Assembly: GCA_905214735.1 (NCBI GenBank)
Contig: CAJMNI010000003.1
Coordinates: forward strand, 50,026-114,025
Source: an uncultured bacterium
GTDB taxonomy: Bacteria > Bacteroidota > Bacteroidia > Bacteroidales > Muribaculaceae
DNA: 64,000 bases
Direction: 5' to 3'
Under the pieces are notes generated by a model. That model saw only the letters and a list, made by a program, of their open reading frames with translations, had not been told where the DNA came from and made no database searches. The translations under genes were made by a program, and so were the position numbers. The number at the start of each line of letters is the position of its first letter. Within the stretch, counting starts at the first letter, position 1. Below, piece by piece: positions 52,411-61,727 of the stretch.

Positions 52411-52433
52411 TTAGCTATCTCAGCTATCTCAGC
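52411..52433 (+). repeat. short AGCTATCTC direct repeat
   Basis: TTAGCTATCTC is followed by AGCTATCTC and then AGCAG: two exact 9-bp units and a partial third, just before the terminator. Confidence 0.6.
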
Positions 52434-52437
52434 AGAT

Positions 52438-52477
52438 AAAAAAATCCGGTCAGCCAAATGGCTGACCGGATTTTTTT
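52438..52477. terminator. bidirectional terminator
   Basis: A perfect 18-bp stem: seven As plus TCCGGTCAGCC (52438-52455) against GGCTGACCGGA plus seven Ts (52460-52477), with a 4-base loop. It separates the convergent small coiled-coil and nifJ-type genes. Confidence 0.92.
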
Positions 52478-52509
52478 ATCTGCTTTCGGAACCCGGAGGT
52501 CCCGGGCGA

Positions 52510-55500
52510 TTACTCGTTGGGTTTGCGAAGCGCGATCTCCTCTGCCGACAGCTCGGGATCCTTGCCCCACTGCTGCTGGCTCAGGCGAACATAGTTGTTG
52601 TAGCGCCACTGTGCGTTCTCCTTGCAAGCCTTGAAGAGCTCGTCGGCCTCTTTGGGGAAGAGCTTATAGAGCGATGCGAAGCGAACCTCACCCTTCAGGA
52701 AGTCGTCGAACTTATCCCAGTCGGGAGCTTTCGAATCGAGAGAGAAGGGATTCTTGCCCTCTTTCTCGAGTTCGGGGTTGTAGCGCCAGAGGTGCCAGTA
52801 GCCGCTCTCTACAGCGAGCTTCTCCTCTTCCTGGCTGCGGCCCATGCCCTTCTTGATACCGTGGTTGATACAGGGGGCGTAAGCGATCACAACCGACGGG
52901 CCGTCGTAAGCCTCAGCCTCGCGGAGTGCCTTCAGTGTCTGGGCATTGTCGGCTCCCATAGCGATCTGGGCGACGTAAACGTAGCCGTAGGTGGTGGCGA
53001 TCAGGCCGAGGTCTTTCTTGCGGATGCGCTTGCCGGCGGCGGCAAACTTGGCGATGGCGCCGATAGGCGTCGATTTCGACGACTGGCCGCCGGTGTTGGA
53101 GTAAACCTCGGTGTCGAGCACGAGGATGTTGACGTTCTTGCCGGTGGCGATCACGTGGTCGAGGCCGCCGAAGCCGATATCGTAGCTTGCGCCGTCGCCG
53201 CCGATGATCCACTGGCTGCGTTTCGTGAGATAAGCTGCGAGGTCAACGACAGCCTTGCAGTCGGCGCAACCCTTCTCGGCGCCCTCTTTCACTGCTGCGA
53301 GGAGCGATTCGCCGCTCACCTGCGAGAGCTTGGCGTCGTCGCGGGTGTCGAGCCATGTCTTGGCTGCCTCGCGGACAACCTCGGGAGCCTGCTCGTTGGC
53401 TGCGATGCGGCCTGCAACCTCCACGAGGCGCTCGCGCATCTTCTCGTAGGCGATGCGCATGCCGAGACCATATTCGCAGAAGTCCTCGAAGAGGGAGTTC
53501 GACCATGCCGGTCCCTGACCCTTGTCGTTGGTGGTGTAGGGAGTCGAGGGAACCGAACCGGAATAGATCGACGAGCAACCTGTGGCGTTGGCCACAACCT
53601 CGCGTGTGCCGAAGAGCTGGGTAATCAGTTTCACGTAGGGAGTCTCGCCGCAGCCGGAGCATGCGCCGGAGAACTCGAAGAGCGGCTGGGCAAACTGGCT
53701 GTTCTTCACGTTGAGCTGGATGTCGACGAGGTCGGCTTTGCTCTTCACGTTCTTCACAAGCCATTCCCAGTTCTTGTCCTGGCTTTCCTGGCTTTCGAGC
53801 GGCATCATCTTCAGGGCCTTGTTACCCTTCATGCCCGGGCAGACGTCAACGCAGTTGCCGCAGCCGAGGCAGTCAAGTACGTCGACCTGCTGAACGAAGC
53901 GCATGCCGGCCATCGTCTTGCCGATAGCGGGCTTGCTGTGCTCGTCGCCGAAGGGTGCGGCCGCAGCCTCTTCTGCTGTGAGCACAAACGGACGGATGGC
54001 GGCGTGAGGACAAACGAACGCGCACTTGTTGCACTGGATACAGTTGTCGGGGTTCCATTCGGGAACGAATGCTGCCACACCGCGTTTCTCGTAAGCCGCA
54101 GTGCCCTGCTCCCATGTGCCGTCGGGATTCTCGGCGAAGGTGCTGACGGGAAGAAGGTCGCCGTTCTGGGCGTTGATCGGACGAACCACGCTCTCGATAA
54201 ACTCGGGAGCCGGAACGGCCGTCGAGGCGTCGTCGGGAAGTTCTGCCCATTCGGGCTTCACCTCGAGCTTGTGGTATTCGCCGCCGCGGTCTACCGCGTC
54301 GTAGTTCATCTTCACGATGTTCTCGCCCTTCTTGCCATAAGACTTGTTGATGAATTTCTTCATCTGTTCGATGGCGAGATCCACGGGGATAACCTCCGTG
54401 ATGCGGAAGAAGGCGCTCTGGAGAATGGTGTTGGTGCGGTTGCCGAGACCGATTTCCTGAGCGATCTTGGTGGCGTTGATATAATATACGGTGATGTTGT
54501 TCTTGGCGAAGTAACGCTTCACGTTGTTGGGAAGGTGCTTCTCAAGGTCTTCGGCGTCCCAGACGGTGTTGAGCAGGAATGTTCCGTTGGGGAGCAGACC
54601 GCGAGTCACGTCATACATGCGGAGGTATGCCTGCACGTGGCATGCCACGAAATTGGGCGTGTTGACAAGATATGTGGAGCGGATGGGCTCGTCGCCGAAG
54701 CGGAGGTGGGAGCAGGTGAAGCCGCCCGATTTCTTGGAGTCGTAGCTGAAGTAGGCCTGGCAATATTTGTCGGTGTTCTCGCCGATGATCTTCACGGAGT
54801 TCTTGTTTGCTCCGACAGTTCCGTCGGCGCCGAGACCGTAGAATTTGGCCTGGAACATTCCCTTGCCTCCGACGTTGATCTCATCTGCCACGGGGAGCGA
54901 GTGGTGGGTCAGGTCGTCTTCGATACCGATGGTAAACTGGTTGAGGGGCTCGTCGGCCTTGAGGTTCTCGTAGACCTCGACGATCTGCGCGGGAGTTGTG
55001 TCTTTCGAGCTGAGACCGTAGCGGCCGCCGACGATGAGCGGGGCGTTCTCTTTGCCATAGAAGCAGTCTTTCACATCGAGATATAGGGGCTCGCCGGTTG
55101 CTCCGGGTTCTTTCGTGCGGTCGAGCACAGCGATCTTCTTTGCCGATGCGGGCACGGCTGCGAGGAAATGCTTTGCGGAGAAGGGGCGGTAGAGGTGAAC
55201 TGCCACGAGACCGACCTTCTCGCCCTTGGCGCGGAGATAGTCGATTGTCTCGCGGATTGCCTCGGTCACGCTGCCCATCGCGATGATGACGCGGTCGGCC
55301 TCAGGATCGCCGTAATAGTCAAACAAGCCGTAGTTGCGGCCTGTGATGCGGTTCATCTCCTTTACGTATTCCTCTACGATTTCGGGGATGGCCTCGTAAT
55401 ATTTGTTGCTGGCTTCGCGGTGCTGGAAGAAGACGTCGGGGTTCTCGGCCATGCCGCGGGCCACGGGCTTGTCGGGATTCAGCGCGCGGGCGCGGAACTC

Positions 55501-56109
55501 GGCGAGGGCCTTCCGGTCGATGAGCGGTGCGAGATCATCCTCTTCGAGCATTTCGATTTTCTGGATCTCATGGCTTGTGCGGAAGCCGTCGAAGAAGTTG
55601 ACGAAGGGCACGCGGCCTTTGATCGAGGCCAGATGGGCAACTGCCGAAAGGTCCATCACTTCCTGCACGGAACCTTCGCAGAACATGGCAAAACCTGTCT
55701 GACGGCAAGCCATCACGTCCTGATGGTCGCCGAAGATGCTCAGAGCATGCGATGCAAGCGTGCGGGCGGTGACATGGAACACGCAGGGAAGCAATTCGCC
55801 TGCGATCTTATACATGTTGGGGATCATCAGAAGAAGTCCCTGCGATGCTGTATAAGTGGTGGTGAGGGCACCGGCCTGAAGCGAACCGTGGACAGCGCCG
55901 GCTGCGCCGGCCTCGCTCTGCATCTCCTGCATAAGCACTGTCTCGCCAAAGATGTTCTTTCTGCCTGCGGCCGACCAGTCGTCGACATACTCTGCCATCG
56001 GCGACGACGGAGTGATGGGATAAATGGCGGCAACTTCGCTAAACATGTAGCTGATGTGCGCTGCGGCCTGGTTGCCGTCGCACGTCAGGAATTTCTTTGT
56101 TTTGCTCAT
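52510..56109 (-). CDS. nifJ: pyruvate:ferredoxin (flavodoxin) oxidoreductase
   Basis: A 1199-residue single-chain PFOR that oxidatively decarboxylates pyruvate with CoA to acetyl-CoA, CO2 and reduced ferredoxin, the central step of anaerobic pyruvate use. All domains are fused: the pyrimidine-binding domain (AAAHISYMFSEVAAIYPITPSSPMAEYVD), the CoA-binding domains, a two-cluster ferredoxin domain (CIQCNKCAFVCP and CLGCGNCVDVCPG), and the TPP domain with CSGCGETPY, GGDGASYDIGFGG and the metal-binding DTEVYSNTGGQSS. Length matches the family. It has a long leader with a minus-strand promoter box near 56313. Confidence 0.97.
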   Translation of the reverse strand: MSKTKKFLTCDGNQAAAHISYMFSEVAAIYPITPSSPMAEYVDDWSAAGRKNIFGETVLMQEMQSEAGAAGAVHGSLQAGALTTTYTASQGLLLMIPNMYKIAGELLPCVFHVTARTLASHALSIFGDHQDVMACRQTGFAMFCEGSVQEVMDLSAVAHLASIKGRVPFVNFFDGFRTSHEIQKIEMLEEDDLAPLIDRKALAEFRARALNPDKPVARGMAENPDVFFQHREASNKYYEAIPEIVEEYVKEMNRITGRNYGLFDYYGDPEADRVIIAMGSVTEAIRETIDYLRAKGEKVGLVAVHLYRPFSAKHFLAAVPASAKKIAVLDRTKEPGATGEPLYLDVKDCFYGKENAPLIVGGRYGLSSKDTTPAQIVEVYENLKADEPLNQFTIGIEDDLTHHSLPVADEINVGGKGMFQAKFYGLGADGTVGANKNSVKIIGENTDKYCQAYFSYDSKKSGGFTCSHLRFGDEPIRSTYLVNTPNFVACHVQAYLRMYDVTRGLLPNGTFLLNTVWDAEDLEKHLPNNVKRYFAKNNITVYYINATKIAQEIGLGNRTNTILQSAFFRITEVIPVDLAIEQMKKFINKSYGKKGENIVKMNYDAVDRGGEYHKLEVKPEWAELPDDASTAVPAPEFIESVVRPINAQNGDLLPVSTFAENPDGTWEQGTAAYEKRGVAAFVPEWNPDNCIQCNKCAFVCPHAAIRPFVLTAEEAAAAPFGDEHSKPAIGKTMAGMRFVQQVDVLDCLGCGNCVDVCPGMKGNKALKMMPLESQESQDKNWEWLVKNVKSKADLVDIQLNVKNSQFAQPLFEFSGACSGCGETPYVKLITQLFGTREVVANATGCSSIYSGSVPSTPYTTNDKGQGPAWSNSLFEDFCEYGLGMRIAYEKMRERLVEVAGRIAANEQAPEVVREAAKTWLDTRDDAKLSQVSGESLLAAVKEGAEKGCADCKAVVDLAAYLTKRSQWIIGGDGASYDIGFGGLDHVIATGKNVNILVLDTEVYSNTGGQSSKSTPIGAIAKFAAAGKRIRKKDLGLIATTYGYVYVAQIAMGADNAQTLKALREAEAYDGPSVVIAYAPCINHGIKKGMGRSQEEEKLAVESGYWHLWRYNPELEKEGKNPFSLDSKAPDWDKFDDFLKGEVRFASLYKLFPKEADELFKACKENAQWRYNNYVRLSQQQWGKDPELSAEEIALRKPNE

Positions 56110-56320
56110 TTGTCTAAACGATTATTTTATTTACCTTAATTATATCTCTTTTTGATTTTTGTCTAATTTCGGGCCGGCTGATTCAGTTTCCGGCTCTGCT
56201 TCAATGCGTTTTGCGCATCGGCATAATGCGCCTCTCGCACCGGAATTATGTGTTTTACCGATTATAATCTACTTCTGGCGTTTGTTTTGACCTGATAGTT
56301 ATAATAATTCTGCAAAATTA
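56110..56320 (-). promoter_or_regulatory. long leader and -7 box of the nifJ-type gene
   Basis: A minus-strand TAATTTTG at 56313-56320 is the best promoter box, with a poor -33. The roughly 200-base leader contains a small hairpin (GCGCAT-tatgccg-ATGCGC) flanked by CCGG segments. It matches no riboswitch I know; the thiamine element's CTGAGA and THI box are absent. Confidence 0.45.
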
Positions 56321-56415
56321 CAAAAAAATCGGCAAAACCCAAAACCCAAAAGAATAATCAATATTCACTCAATTAGATTCCCGGGCTTCGGCCAATGGTC
56401 AGCAAACTCAGAGAT

Positions 56416-56486
56416 CTCCGATAGCTCCGATAACTCCGATAATTCTGATAATTCCGATAACTCCGATAACTCCGATAATTCCCGAT
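56416..56486. repeat. CTCCGATAA nonamer tandem repeat, seven units
   Basis: CTCCGATAG, CTCCGATAA twice, TTCTGATAA, TTCCGATAA, CTCCGATAA twice, then a decayed TTCCCGAT. It begins right after the DEAD-box stop (minus strand). The unit length is a multiple of three, so it also reads as an open Ser-Glu-Leu repeat on the minus strand, but no gene supports that reading. Confidence 0.9.
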
Positions 56487-56489
56487 TTT

Positions 56490-57830
56490 TCAGCCGATGA
56501 GCGAGACTATGCGCTTTTCTCCTTTTATTTTCTTTCCTTTGGATCGGGCGATTGCTTTTTCTGCTTCCTCGCTCGCGACGGCGGCGAGGGCGTAGTGATC
56601 GTAGACGTCGATGCGACCGATTGACTTCGGATCGGCACCTCCCTCCTTCACAAGGAACCCGAGCACGTCTCCTTTCGACAGTTTCTCCTTCTTCCCGGCT
56701 GAGAAATAGATCGTCTCGCACGGCGAACCGAGCCTTCCCCTCTTTTCCGGATCAAGATAGAACGTATCGTCGAAATCGACATACTCCTTCACATCCTCCT
56801 GCGGACCTATAAGCAGATAGATGTCGCCGTCGGCATCCACACGCGCCGTGCGCCCGTTGCGATGGGTATAGGTCTCGGTGGTCAGCGGCTGATGATAATG
56901 GATGATGTTGCGCACATTGCTGATGTCGAGTCCGCGGGCAGCCAAGTCGGTGGCAACCAGCACTGGCCGGCTCCCGTTGTTGAACATCGCCACCGCCTTC
57001 TCCCGCTCCCGCTGGTCGAGATCGCCGTGGTAAAGGATTGCCGGCACGCCGTGTCGCCTCAGAAAAGAGGCCGTGCGGTCGGCGCTCTCCCGATGGTTGA
57101 CAAACACTATCGAACGCTCCGTCACTCCGTCGGCCTTCTCCGACAGATTCTCAAGCAGGAGCAGCAGCGACTCAAGCTTGTCGGCGCCATCGGAATCCAC
57201 CCTGTGGACCCTCACACGACGGCGCAACTCCTTCCCCTCGCCGAGAAAATCGAGAGTGACCGGGTCGGTCAAGTCGAGAAAATCGGGAAGCATGTCGGCC
57301 CGCGTGGCCGAAGTCAGCAGAACACGGCTCACATTTTTCAATCTGCCGAAAATTTTCTTCATCTCCTTCTCGAAACCGAGTTCGAGACTCTTGTCAAACT
57401 CGTCGAGCACGGCGATGCGCGTCGGAAGCACGTCGATGTTGCGCCGGTTGATATGGTCGAGAAGACGTCCGGGCGTTGCGACAACAATGTCGGTTCCGGC
57501 CGCCAGAGAATTCACCTCGTCTTCCACCTTATGACCGCCGTATAGAGGCGTCACCTTATAGCCGGCGGCAATCGAGCGGAAAATCGACGCGATCTGGATC
57601 ACGAGTTCGCGCGTCGGAGCGATCACCACCACCTGCACTCTTCCCGAGGCAGGCTTCAGCATCTTCAGCACGGGCAGTATGAACGCGAGCGTCTTCCCCG
57701 ATCCGGTCGGCGACAACAGGATGATGTCGCGCGCCCCGGCAGCCGTATCCATCATTTTACGCTGCATCGGATTGAGCGCCTCAATGCCGAGCTTCTCTTT
57801 CACAAGCGGAAGAAATTCCTTCTCTCTCAT
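56490..57830 (-). CDS. DEAD-box RNA helicase with DbpA-like C-terminus
   Basis: A 446-residue RNA helicase. Motif I is SPTGSGKT, Ia is PTRELVIQ, motif II reads DEFD instead of DEAD, III is SAT, and the second RecA domain has ARGLDISN and HRNGRTARV (V and VI). The last 70 residues (KGDVLGFLVKEGGADPKSIGRIDVYDHYALAAV) form the small RNA-binding domain of DbpA, which targets helix 92 of 23S rRNA, so a role in large-subunit assembly is likely. The DEFD variant keeps the catalytic acidic pair. It is downstream of recG on the same strand. Confidence 0.9.
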   Translation of the reverse strand: MREKEFLPLVKEKLGIEALNPMQRKMMDTAAGARDIILLSPTGSGKTLAFILPVLKMLKPASGRVQVVVIAPTRELVIQIASIFRSIAAGYKVTPLYGGHKVEDEVNSLAAGTDIVVATPGRLLDHINRRNIDVLPTRIAVLDEFDKSLELGFEKEMKKIFGRLKNVSRVLLTSATRADMLPDFLDLTDPVTLDFLGEGKELRRRVRVHRVDSDGADKLESLLLLLENLSEKADGVTERSIVFVNHRESADRTASFLRRHGVPAILYHGDLDQREREKAVAMFNNGSRPVLVATDLAARGLDISNVRNIIHYHQPLTTETYTHRNGRTARVDADGDIYLLIGPQEDVKEYVDFDDTFYLDPEKRGRLGSPCETIYFSAGKKEKLSKGDVLGFLVKEGGADPKSIGRIDVYDHYALAAVASEEAEKAIARSKGKKIKGEKRIVSLIG

Positions 57831-57932
57831 TTTCAGACCTGATTTTATCTCTTTAAGTTCTATATCATATAACGCTCGAGCGAGTCTTTTTGCTCATCTC
57901 TCCGCCAGGCGCAATCCTATCCTGCGACTGCG

Positions 57933-60080
57933 TCAGGAGATTTGCGACCAGTCGAACTTCCTGGCGAAACGGAGCTGCAATTCCCGGCGCAGCAGATCCA
58001 CCGACTCCGCCGACAGCGGCAACCGCTCGCCGTTGCCGCGAGCTTCGGCTCCCGGCGTCTCCATAAGCTTAGGATTGGCGTTGAGCACCCGCTCGGCGCA
58101 GTCGCGGGCATAGTTGAGGATCTGACCGTCGGTGGCCAGATTCGCCAGTTTCAGCGAAAAAGCCAGACCGCTCTGCTGCGTTCCCTCCATGTCGCCGGGG
58201 CCGCGGAGCTTCATGTCGGCCTCGGAGATAAGGAAACCGTCGGATGTCTCGGTCATGATCTGAAGACGCTTTTTAGTGGTGCCCGCAATCTTCTGCTTCG
58301 TCACGAGCACGCAATAGCTCTGATCGGCGCCGCGCCCCACTCGCCCGCGCAACTGGTGAAGCTGCGAAAGACCGAAACGCTCCGCATTCTCGATAAGCAT
58401 CACCGAGGCGTTCGGCACATTCACCCCCACCTCTATCACAGTGGTAGAGACCAGGATCCTCGCCTCGCCGCTCACAAACTTCTGCATCTGCTCCTCCTTC
58501 ACGTCGGCCTTCATGCGGCCGTGGACGCAGCAGACCTTATACTGCGGGAATATTCCGCAGATACGGTTATACCCCTCCTCCACGCTCTTCAGCTCGAGCT
58601 TCGGATTCTCCGTGATCAGCGGATAGACCACATAGACCTGCCGCCCCGCCGCCAGTTCGCGGCCGAGCAAACGGTTCACCTCCATGCGGTTGTCGTCGTA
58701 GCGGAGAAGCGTGGTGACAGGCTTTCGCCCCGGAGGGAGCTCGTCGATCACCGAGACGTCGAGATCGCCATAGACAGTCATCGCCAAAGTCCTCGGAATC
58801 GGGGTGGCCGTCATCACGAGAACATGGGGAGCCGTCTCGCTCTTCGCCCACATCTTCGCCCGCTGAGCCACTCCAAACCGATGCTGCTCATCGATCACCA
58901 CCAGTCCGAGCCGCGAAAACTTCACAGCATCCTCCAGGAGGGCGTGAGTGCCGATCAGAATGTTGACCGACCCGTCGAGCAACCCCTCGCCGATCTCACG
59001 CCGCTGCCTGGCGCGAGTGCTCCCCGTCAGCAGTTCCACCCGCAGCCCGAGCTTGTCGCCCCATTCCCGGAGAGTCTCGTAATGCTGGGTGGCGAGAATT
59101 TCGGTCGGCGCCATCAGGGCAGCCTGGTAATGATTGTCGATAGCCATCAGCATCGACATGAACGCCACCATCGTCTTCCCCGAACCGACATCTCCCTGCA
59201 CGAGCCTGTTCATCTGCCTTCCGGTCTTCATGTCGGCGCGGATCTCCTTCAGCACCCTCTTCTGCGCCCCCGTAAGCTCAAACGGGAGGCACTCCGAGTA
59301 AAAGCGGTTGAACTTCTCCCCTATCACCGGGAAAAGCAATCCGCGGATCCGTCGGCTCCGCTCGCGCGCAAACCGGAGTATATGCAGCTGAAGATAGAAA
59401 AGCTCCTCGAATTTCATCCGCTCGCGGGCGCGCTGTAGTTTGTCGGGGTGCTCGGGAACATGCAGATTGCGCAAAGCATCCTGAAGGGGCATCAGCCGGA
59501 AGCTCTCCACCACTTCGCGTGGCAGAGTCTCCGGCAGGGAAGGAAACTGCGGATGAGCGATCAGATTGCAGGCAAGCTTATAGATACCCTTGGTCGTGAA
59601 ACCGGCCTTTTTACCCTTTTCCGAAATGGTGTAGACGCCCTGGAAACCCTTAGGCGGATTCTCCGGGTCATAACGGCTCACATCGGGATGCACGAAAGAG
59701 TAATCTCCCCGGAAAATCTGCGGTTTGCCGAAGAGAACATACTCCACTCCCGGCTGATAAGCGTCGCGGAGCGCATGGATCTTCGCAAACCAGAGCACGT
59801 TGATCATCCTTTCGCCGTCGGTGAAAATGCCGACAAGACGCTTCTTCGCCCCCTCGCCGTCGAAGTCGAACCGGATGAAACGCCCCCTGACCTGCACCAG
59901 CGGCATCTCCCCCTGAAATTCAGCTATGCGGTAATAGCGCGAACGATCGATATATCTGAAAGGGAAGTAATAGAGCAAGTCTCCGAACGTGTTGATCTCA
60001 AAATGGTCGGCAAGCGCTTTCGCACGTTTTTCGCCGACTCCCTTGAGATACATTATCGGGGTCTCCATGAAATTTCTCAT
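57933..60080 (-). CDS. recG: ATP-dependent DNA helicase RecG
   Basis: A helicase of about 715 residues that reverses stalled replication forks and migrates branched DNA. An N-terminal wedge/OB domain (YLKGVGEKRAKALADHF at the start) precedes the superfamily 2 core: Walker A QGDVGSGKTMVAF, DEQHRFGV (DExH box), TATPIPRTL, STTVIEVGVNVPNA and QLRGRVGRG. The frame continues upstream into ispD, but the ATG at 60080 (or 60068) matches the conserved N-terminus. It follows ispD by 55 bases on the same strand. Confidence 0.96.
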   Translation of the reverse strand: MRNFMETPIMYLKGVGEKRAKALADHFEINTFGDLLYYFPFRYIDRSRYYRIAEFQGEMPLVQVRGRFIRFDFDGEGAKKRLVGIFTDGERMINVLWFAKIHALRDAYQPGVEYVLFGKPQIFRGDYSFVHPDVSRYDPENPPKGFQGVYTISEKGKKAGFTTKGIYKLACNLIAHPQFPSLPETLPREVVESFRLMPLQDALRNLHVPEHPDKLQRARERMKFEELFYLQLHILRFARERSRRIRGLLFPVIGEKFNRFYSECLPFELTGAQKRVLKEIRADMKTGRQMNRLVQGDVGSGKTMVAFMSMLMAIDNHYQAALMAPTEILATQHYETLREWGDKLGLRVELLTGSTRARQRREIGEGLLDGSVNILIGTHALLEDAVKFSRLGLVVIDEQHRFGVAQRAKMWAKSETAPHVLVMTATPIPRTLAMTVYGDLDVSVIDELPPGRKPVTTLLRYDDNRMEVNRLLGRELAAGRQVYVVYPLITENPKLELKSVEEGYNRICGIFPQYKVCCVHGRMKADVKEEQMQKFVSGEARILVSTTVIEVGVNVPNASVMLIENAERFGLSQLHQLRGRVGRGADQSYCVLVTKQKIAGTTKKRLQIMTETSDGFLISEADMKLRGPGDMEGTQQSGLAFSLKLANLATDGQILNYARDCAERVLNANPKLMETPGAEARGNGERLPLSAESVDLLRRELQLRFARKFDWSQIS

Positions 60081-60135
60081 AACGCTTCCAGATGATTTTC
60101 GGTTGGTGGTTATTGGCCGGAGAGGTCCCGGGCCT

Positions 60136-60816
60136 CTATCCGAACAATGCTTCGGCAATCTTGAAATCGCCCGGCACAGTGACCTTGATATTTTCGGGCG
60201 AGCCTTCGTAAAGATAAATCTCATGGCCGCAAGCCTCAACCCGCGATGCATCGTCGGTAAATTCCGGCCTGTCGTCGAGGCGGTAAGCCTCCCGGAGGAT
60301 GTCGGCCCTGAACACCTGAGGCGTCTGCACCGCTACATAACGGCTGCGGTCGACGGCGGCAGAACCGCCGTCGGGCAGAAGTTCGCGGAGCGAATCGGTG
60401 ACCTTTATGGCCGGGATGGCGGCGCCGTGGTTCTCGGCCGCCTCCCATCCGCGCCTGATCAGGGCTGTGTCGACAAGCGGACGCGCACCGTCGTGAACAG
60501 CGACAAACGTCGAGGCGTCGTCGGGAAGTCCGACAAGCCCGTTGCGCACCGACGCGGCGCGGCTCGGTCCGCCGCAGACAAGGCGCACATTTATCTCGCG
60601 GTCGGCATCCGGCAACTCGCGCACCATAACGTCCCACCAGTCGAAAAACCCGGGATGAAGCACTACCGAAATGCCCGCCGACGGATCCTCCTCGTGAAAC
60701 CGTCTCACCGACCACCAGAGGAGCGGCACTCCACCGAGATTGTGAAACTGCTTCGGCAATCCCGCTCCGGCACGCCGCCCCTCTCCACCGGCAAGTATGA
60801 TGCACTCCTTCTTCAT
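60136..60816 (-). CDS. ispD: 2-C-methyl-D-erythritol 4-phosphate cytidylyltransferase
   Basis: Third enzyme of the MEP isoprenoid pathway, joining CTP and methylerythritol phosphate. The nucleotide-binding N-terminus is ILAGGEGRRAGAGLPKQF, followed by HDGARPLVD and QTPQVFRADIL, the usual IspD hallmarks. I choose the ATG at 60816 (MKKECIILAGG, 226 residues); 60822 is two codons earlier, and a start at 60846 would lie inside the hairpin that follows fabG. It lies between fabG and recG on the minus strand. Confidence 0.94.
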   Translation of the reverse strand: MKKECIILAGGEGRRAGAGLPKQFHNLGGVPLLWWSVRRFHEEDPSAGISVVLHPGFFDWWDVMVRELPDADREINVRLVCGGPSRAASVRNGLVGLPDDASTFVAVHDGARPLVDTALIRRGWEAAENHGAAIPAIKVTDSLRELLPDGGSAAVDRSRYVAVQTPQVFRADILREAYRLDDRPEFTDDASRVEACGHEIYLYEGSPENIKVTVPGDFKIAEALFG

Positions 60817-60836
60817 TTCCATACTCTTATAAATAG

Positions 60837-60868
60837 AATCCGCCATGTCGCTGCTGACATGGCGGATT
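60837..60868 (-). terminator. hairpin between fabG and ispD
   Basis: AATCCGCCATGTC (60837-60849) and GACATGGCGGATT (60856-60868) are exact complements with a 6-base loop. The minus-strand tail is TCTATTTATAA, so termination may be partial. It leaves only about 20 bases before the ispD start. Confidence 0.7.
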
Positions 60869-60885
60869 GCTTTGGTTAAATTGGA

Positions 60886-61632
60886 TTACATGTTCATGCC
60901 GCCGTCGACCTGAATCACCTGACCGGTGACATAGCCCGACATGTCGGAGGCGAGGAACGTTGCCACATTGGAGATGTCGGCAACCTTGCCGCCGCGACGG
61001 AGAGGTATCTTCTGGCACCATTCGGCGCGAACCTCGTCGGGAAGCGCAGCCGTCATGGCCGTCTCGATAAATCCGGGAGCGATAGCATTGGCACGTATGC
61101 CGCGCGATCCGACTTCCTGAGCGATGCTCTTCGCCAAGGCGATGAGACCTGCCTTTGATGCGGCATAGTTGGCCTGGCCGGCATTGCCGTGCACGCCGAC
61201 TACCGACGCCATGTTGATGATCGAACCCGATTTCTGACGGATCATGATCGGGAGAACCGCATGGATATAATTGAAGGCGGATTTCAGATTGACGGCGATC
61301 ACGGCGTCCCACTGCTGCTCGGTCATGCGGAGCATGAGTCCGTCTTTAGTGATGCCGGCGTTGTTGACGAGCACGTCGATGCGGCCGAAGTCGTCTTTGA
61401 TCTGCTTCACAGTCTCTTCCGTGGCGGCGAAATCGGCTGCATTCGATGCGTAGCCCTTGCAGCGCACGCCCAAGGCGGCAATCTCCTCCTCGGTCTTCTT
61501 GCCGTTCTCGTCGATCACGAGATCGGTGAATGCGATGTCGGCGCCTTCCGATGCGAATTTGAGCGCGATCTCTTTTCCAATTCCACGGGCTGCTCCTGTG
61601 ATCACAGCCACTTTTCCTTCAAGTAATTTCAT
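60886..61632 (-). CDS. fabG: 3-oxoacyl-ACP reductase
   Basis: A 248-residue short-chain dehydrogenase that reduces 3-ketoacyl-ACP in each fatty-acid elongation cycle. The NADP site is TGAARGIGKEIAL, NNAGIT follows, the catalytic serine is in NMASVVG and the YxxxK is NYAASKAGLI; the C-terminal QVIQVDGGMNM is typical of FabG. It is preceded by a TetR regulator gene on the same strand, separated by 94 bases containing CTAATCA heptamers, and followed by a hairpin. Other SDR functions are possible but less likely. Confidence 0.92.
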   Translation of the reverse strand: MKLLEGKVAVITGAARGIGKEIALKFASEGADIAFTDLVIDENGKKTEEEIAALGVRCKGYASNAADFAATEETVKQIKDDFGRIDVLVNNAGITKDGLMLRMTEQQWDAVIAVNLKSAFNYIHAVLPIMIRQKSGSIINMASVVGVHGNAGQANYAASKAGLIALAKSIAQEVGSRGIRANAIAPGFIETAMTAALPDEVRAEWCQKIPLRRGGKVADISNVATFLASDMSGYVTGQVIQVDGGMNM

Positions 61633-61685
61633 CTCTTTCTATATATAATGTATTATATCTTTCCGTTTAATATCTCCGTAAGTAT

Positions 61686-61727
61686 CTAATCACTAATCAC
61701 TAATCACTGATCACTAATCACTGATAC
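61686..61727. repeat. CTAATCA heptamer tandem repeat, six units
   Basis: CTAATCA three times, CTGATCA, CTAATCA, then CTGATAC, running into the stop codon of the minus-strand TetR gene. Confidence 0.9.

Noticed and set aside
52792..55086. Long open frame (764 codons) opposite the pyruvate:ferredoxin oxidoreductase gene
   Set aside because: The same codon-bias shadow; the PFOR reading is complete and unambiguous.
56110..56320. Thiamine riboswitch before the TPP-dependent PFOR
   Set aside because: Neither CTGAGA nor the THI-box end is present in the minus-strand leader.
56365..56721. Minus-strand frame encoding a Ser-Glu-Leu repeat protein
   Set aside because: The repeat protein arises from translating the CTCCGATAA DNA array; the rest overlaps the DEAD-box gene out of frame.
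57942..59438. 498-codon frame opposite recG
   Set aside because: Antisense shadow; Arg/His/Leu-rich with no family features.
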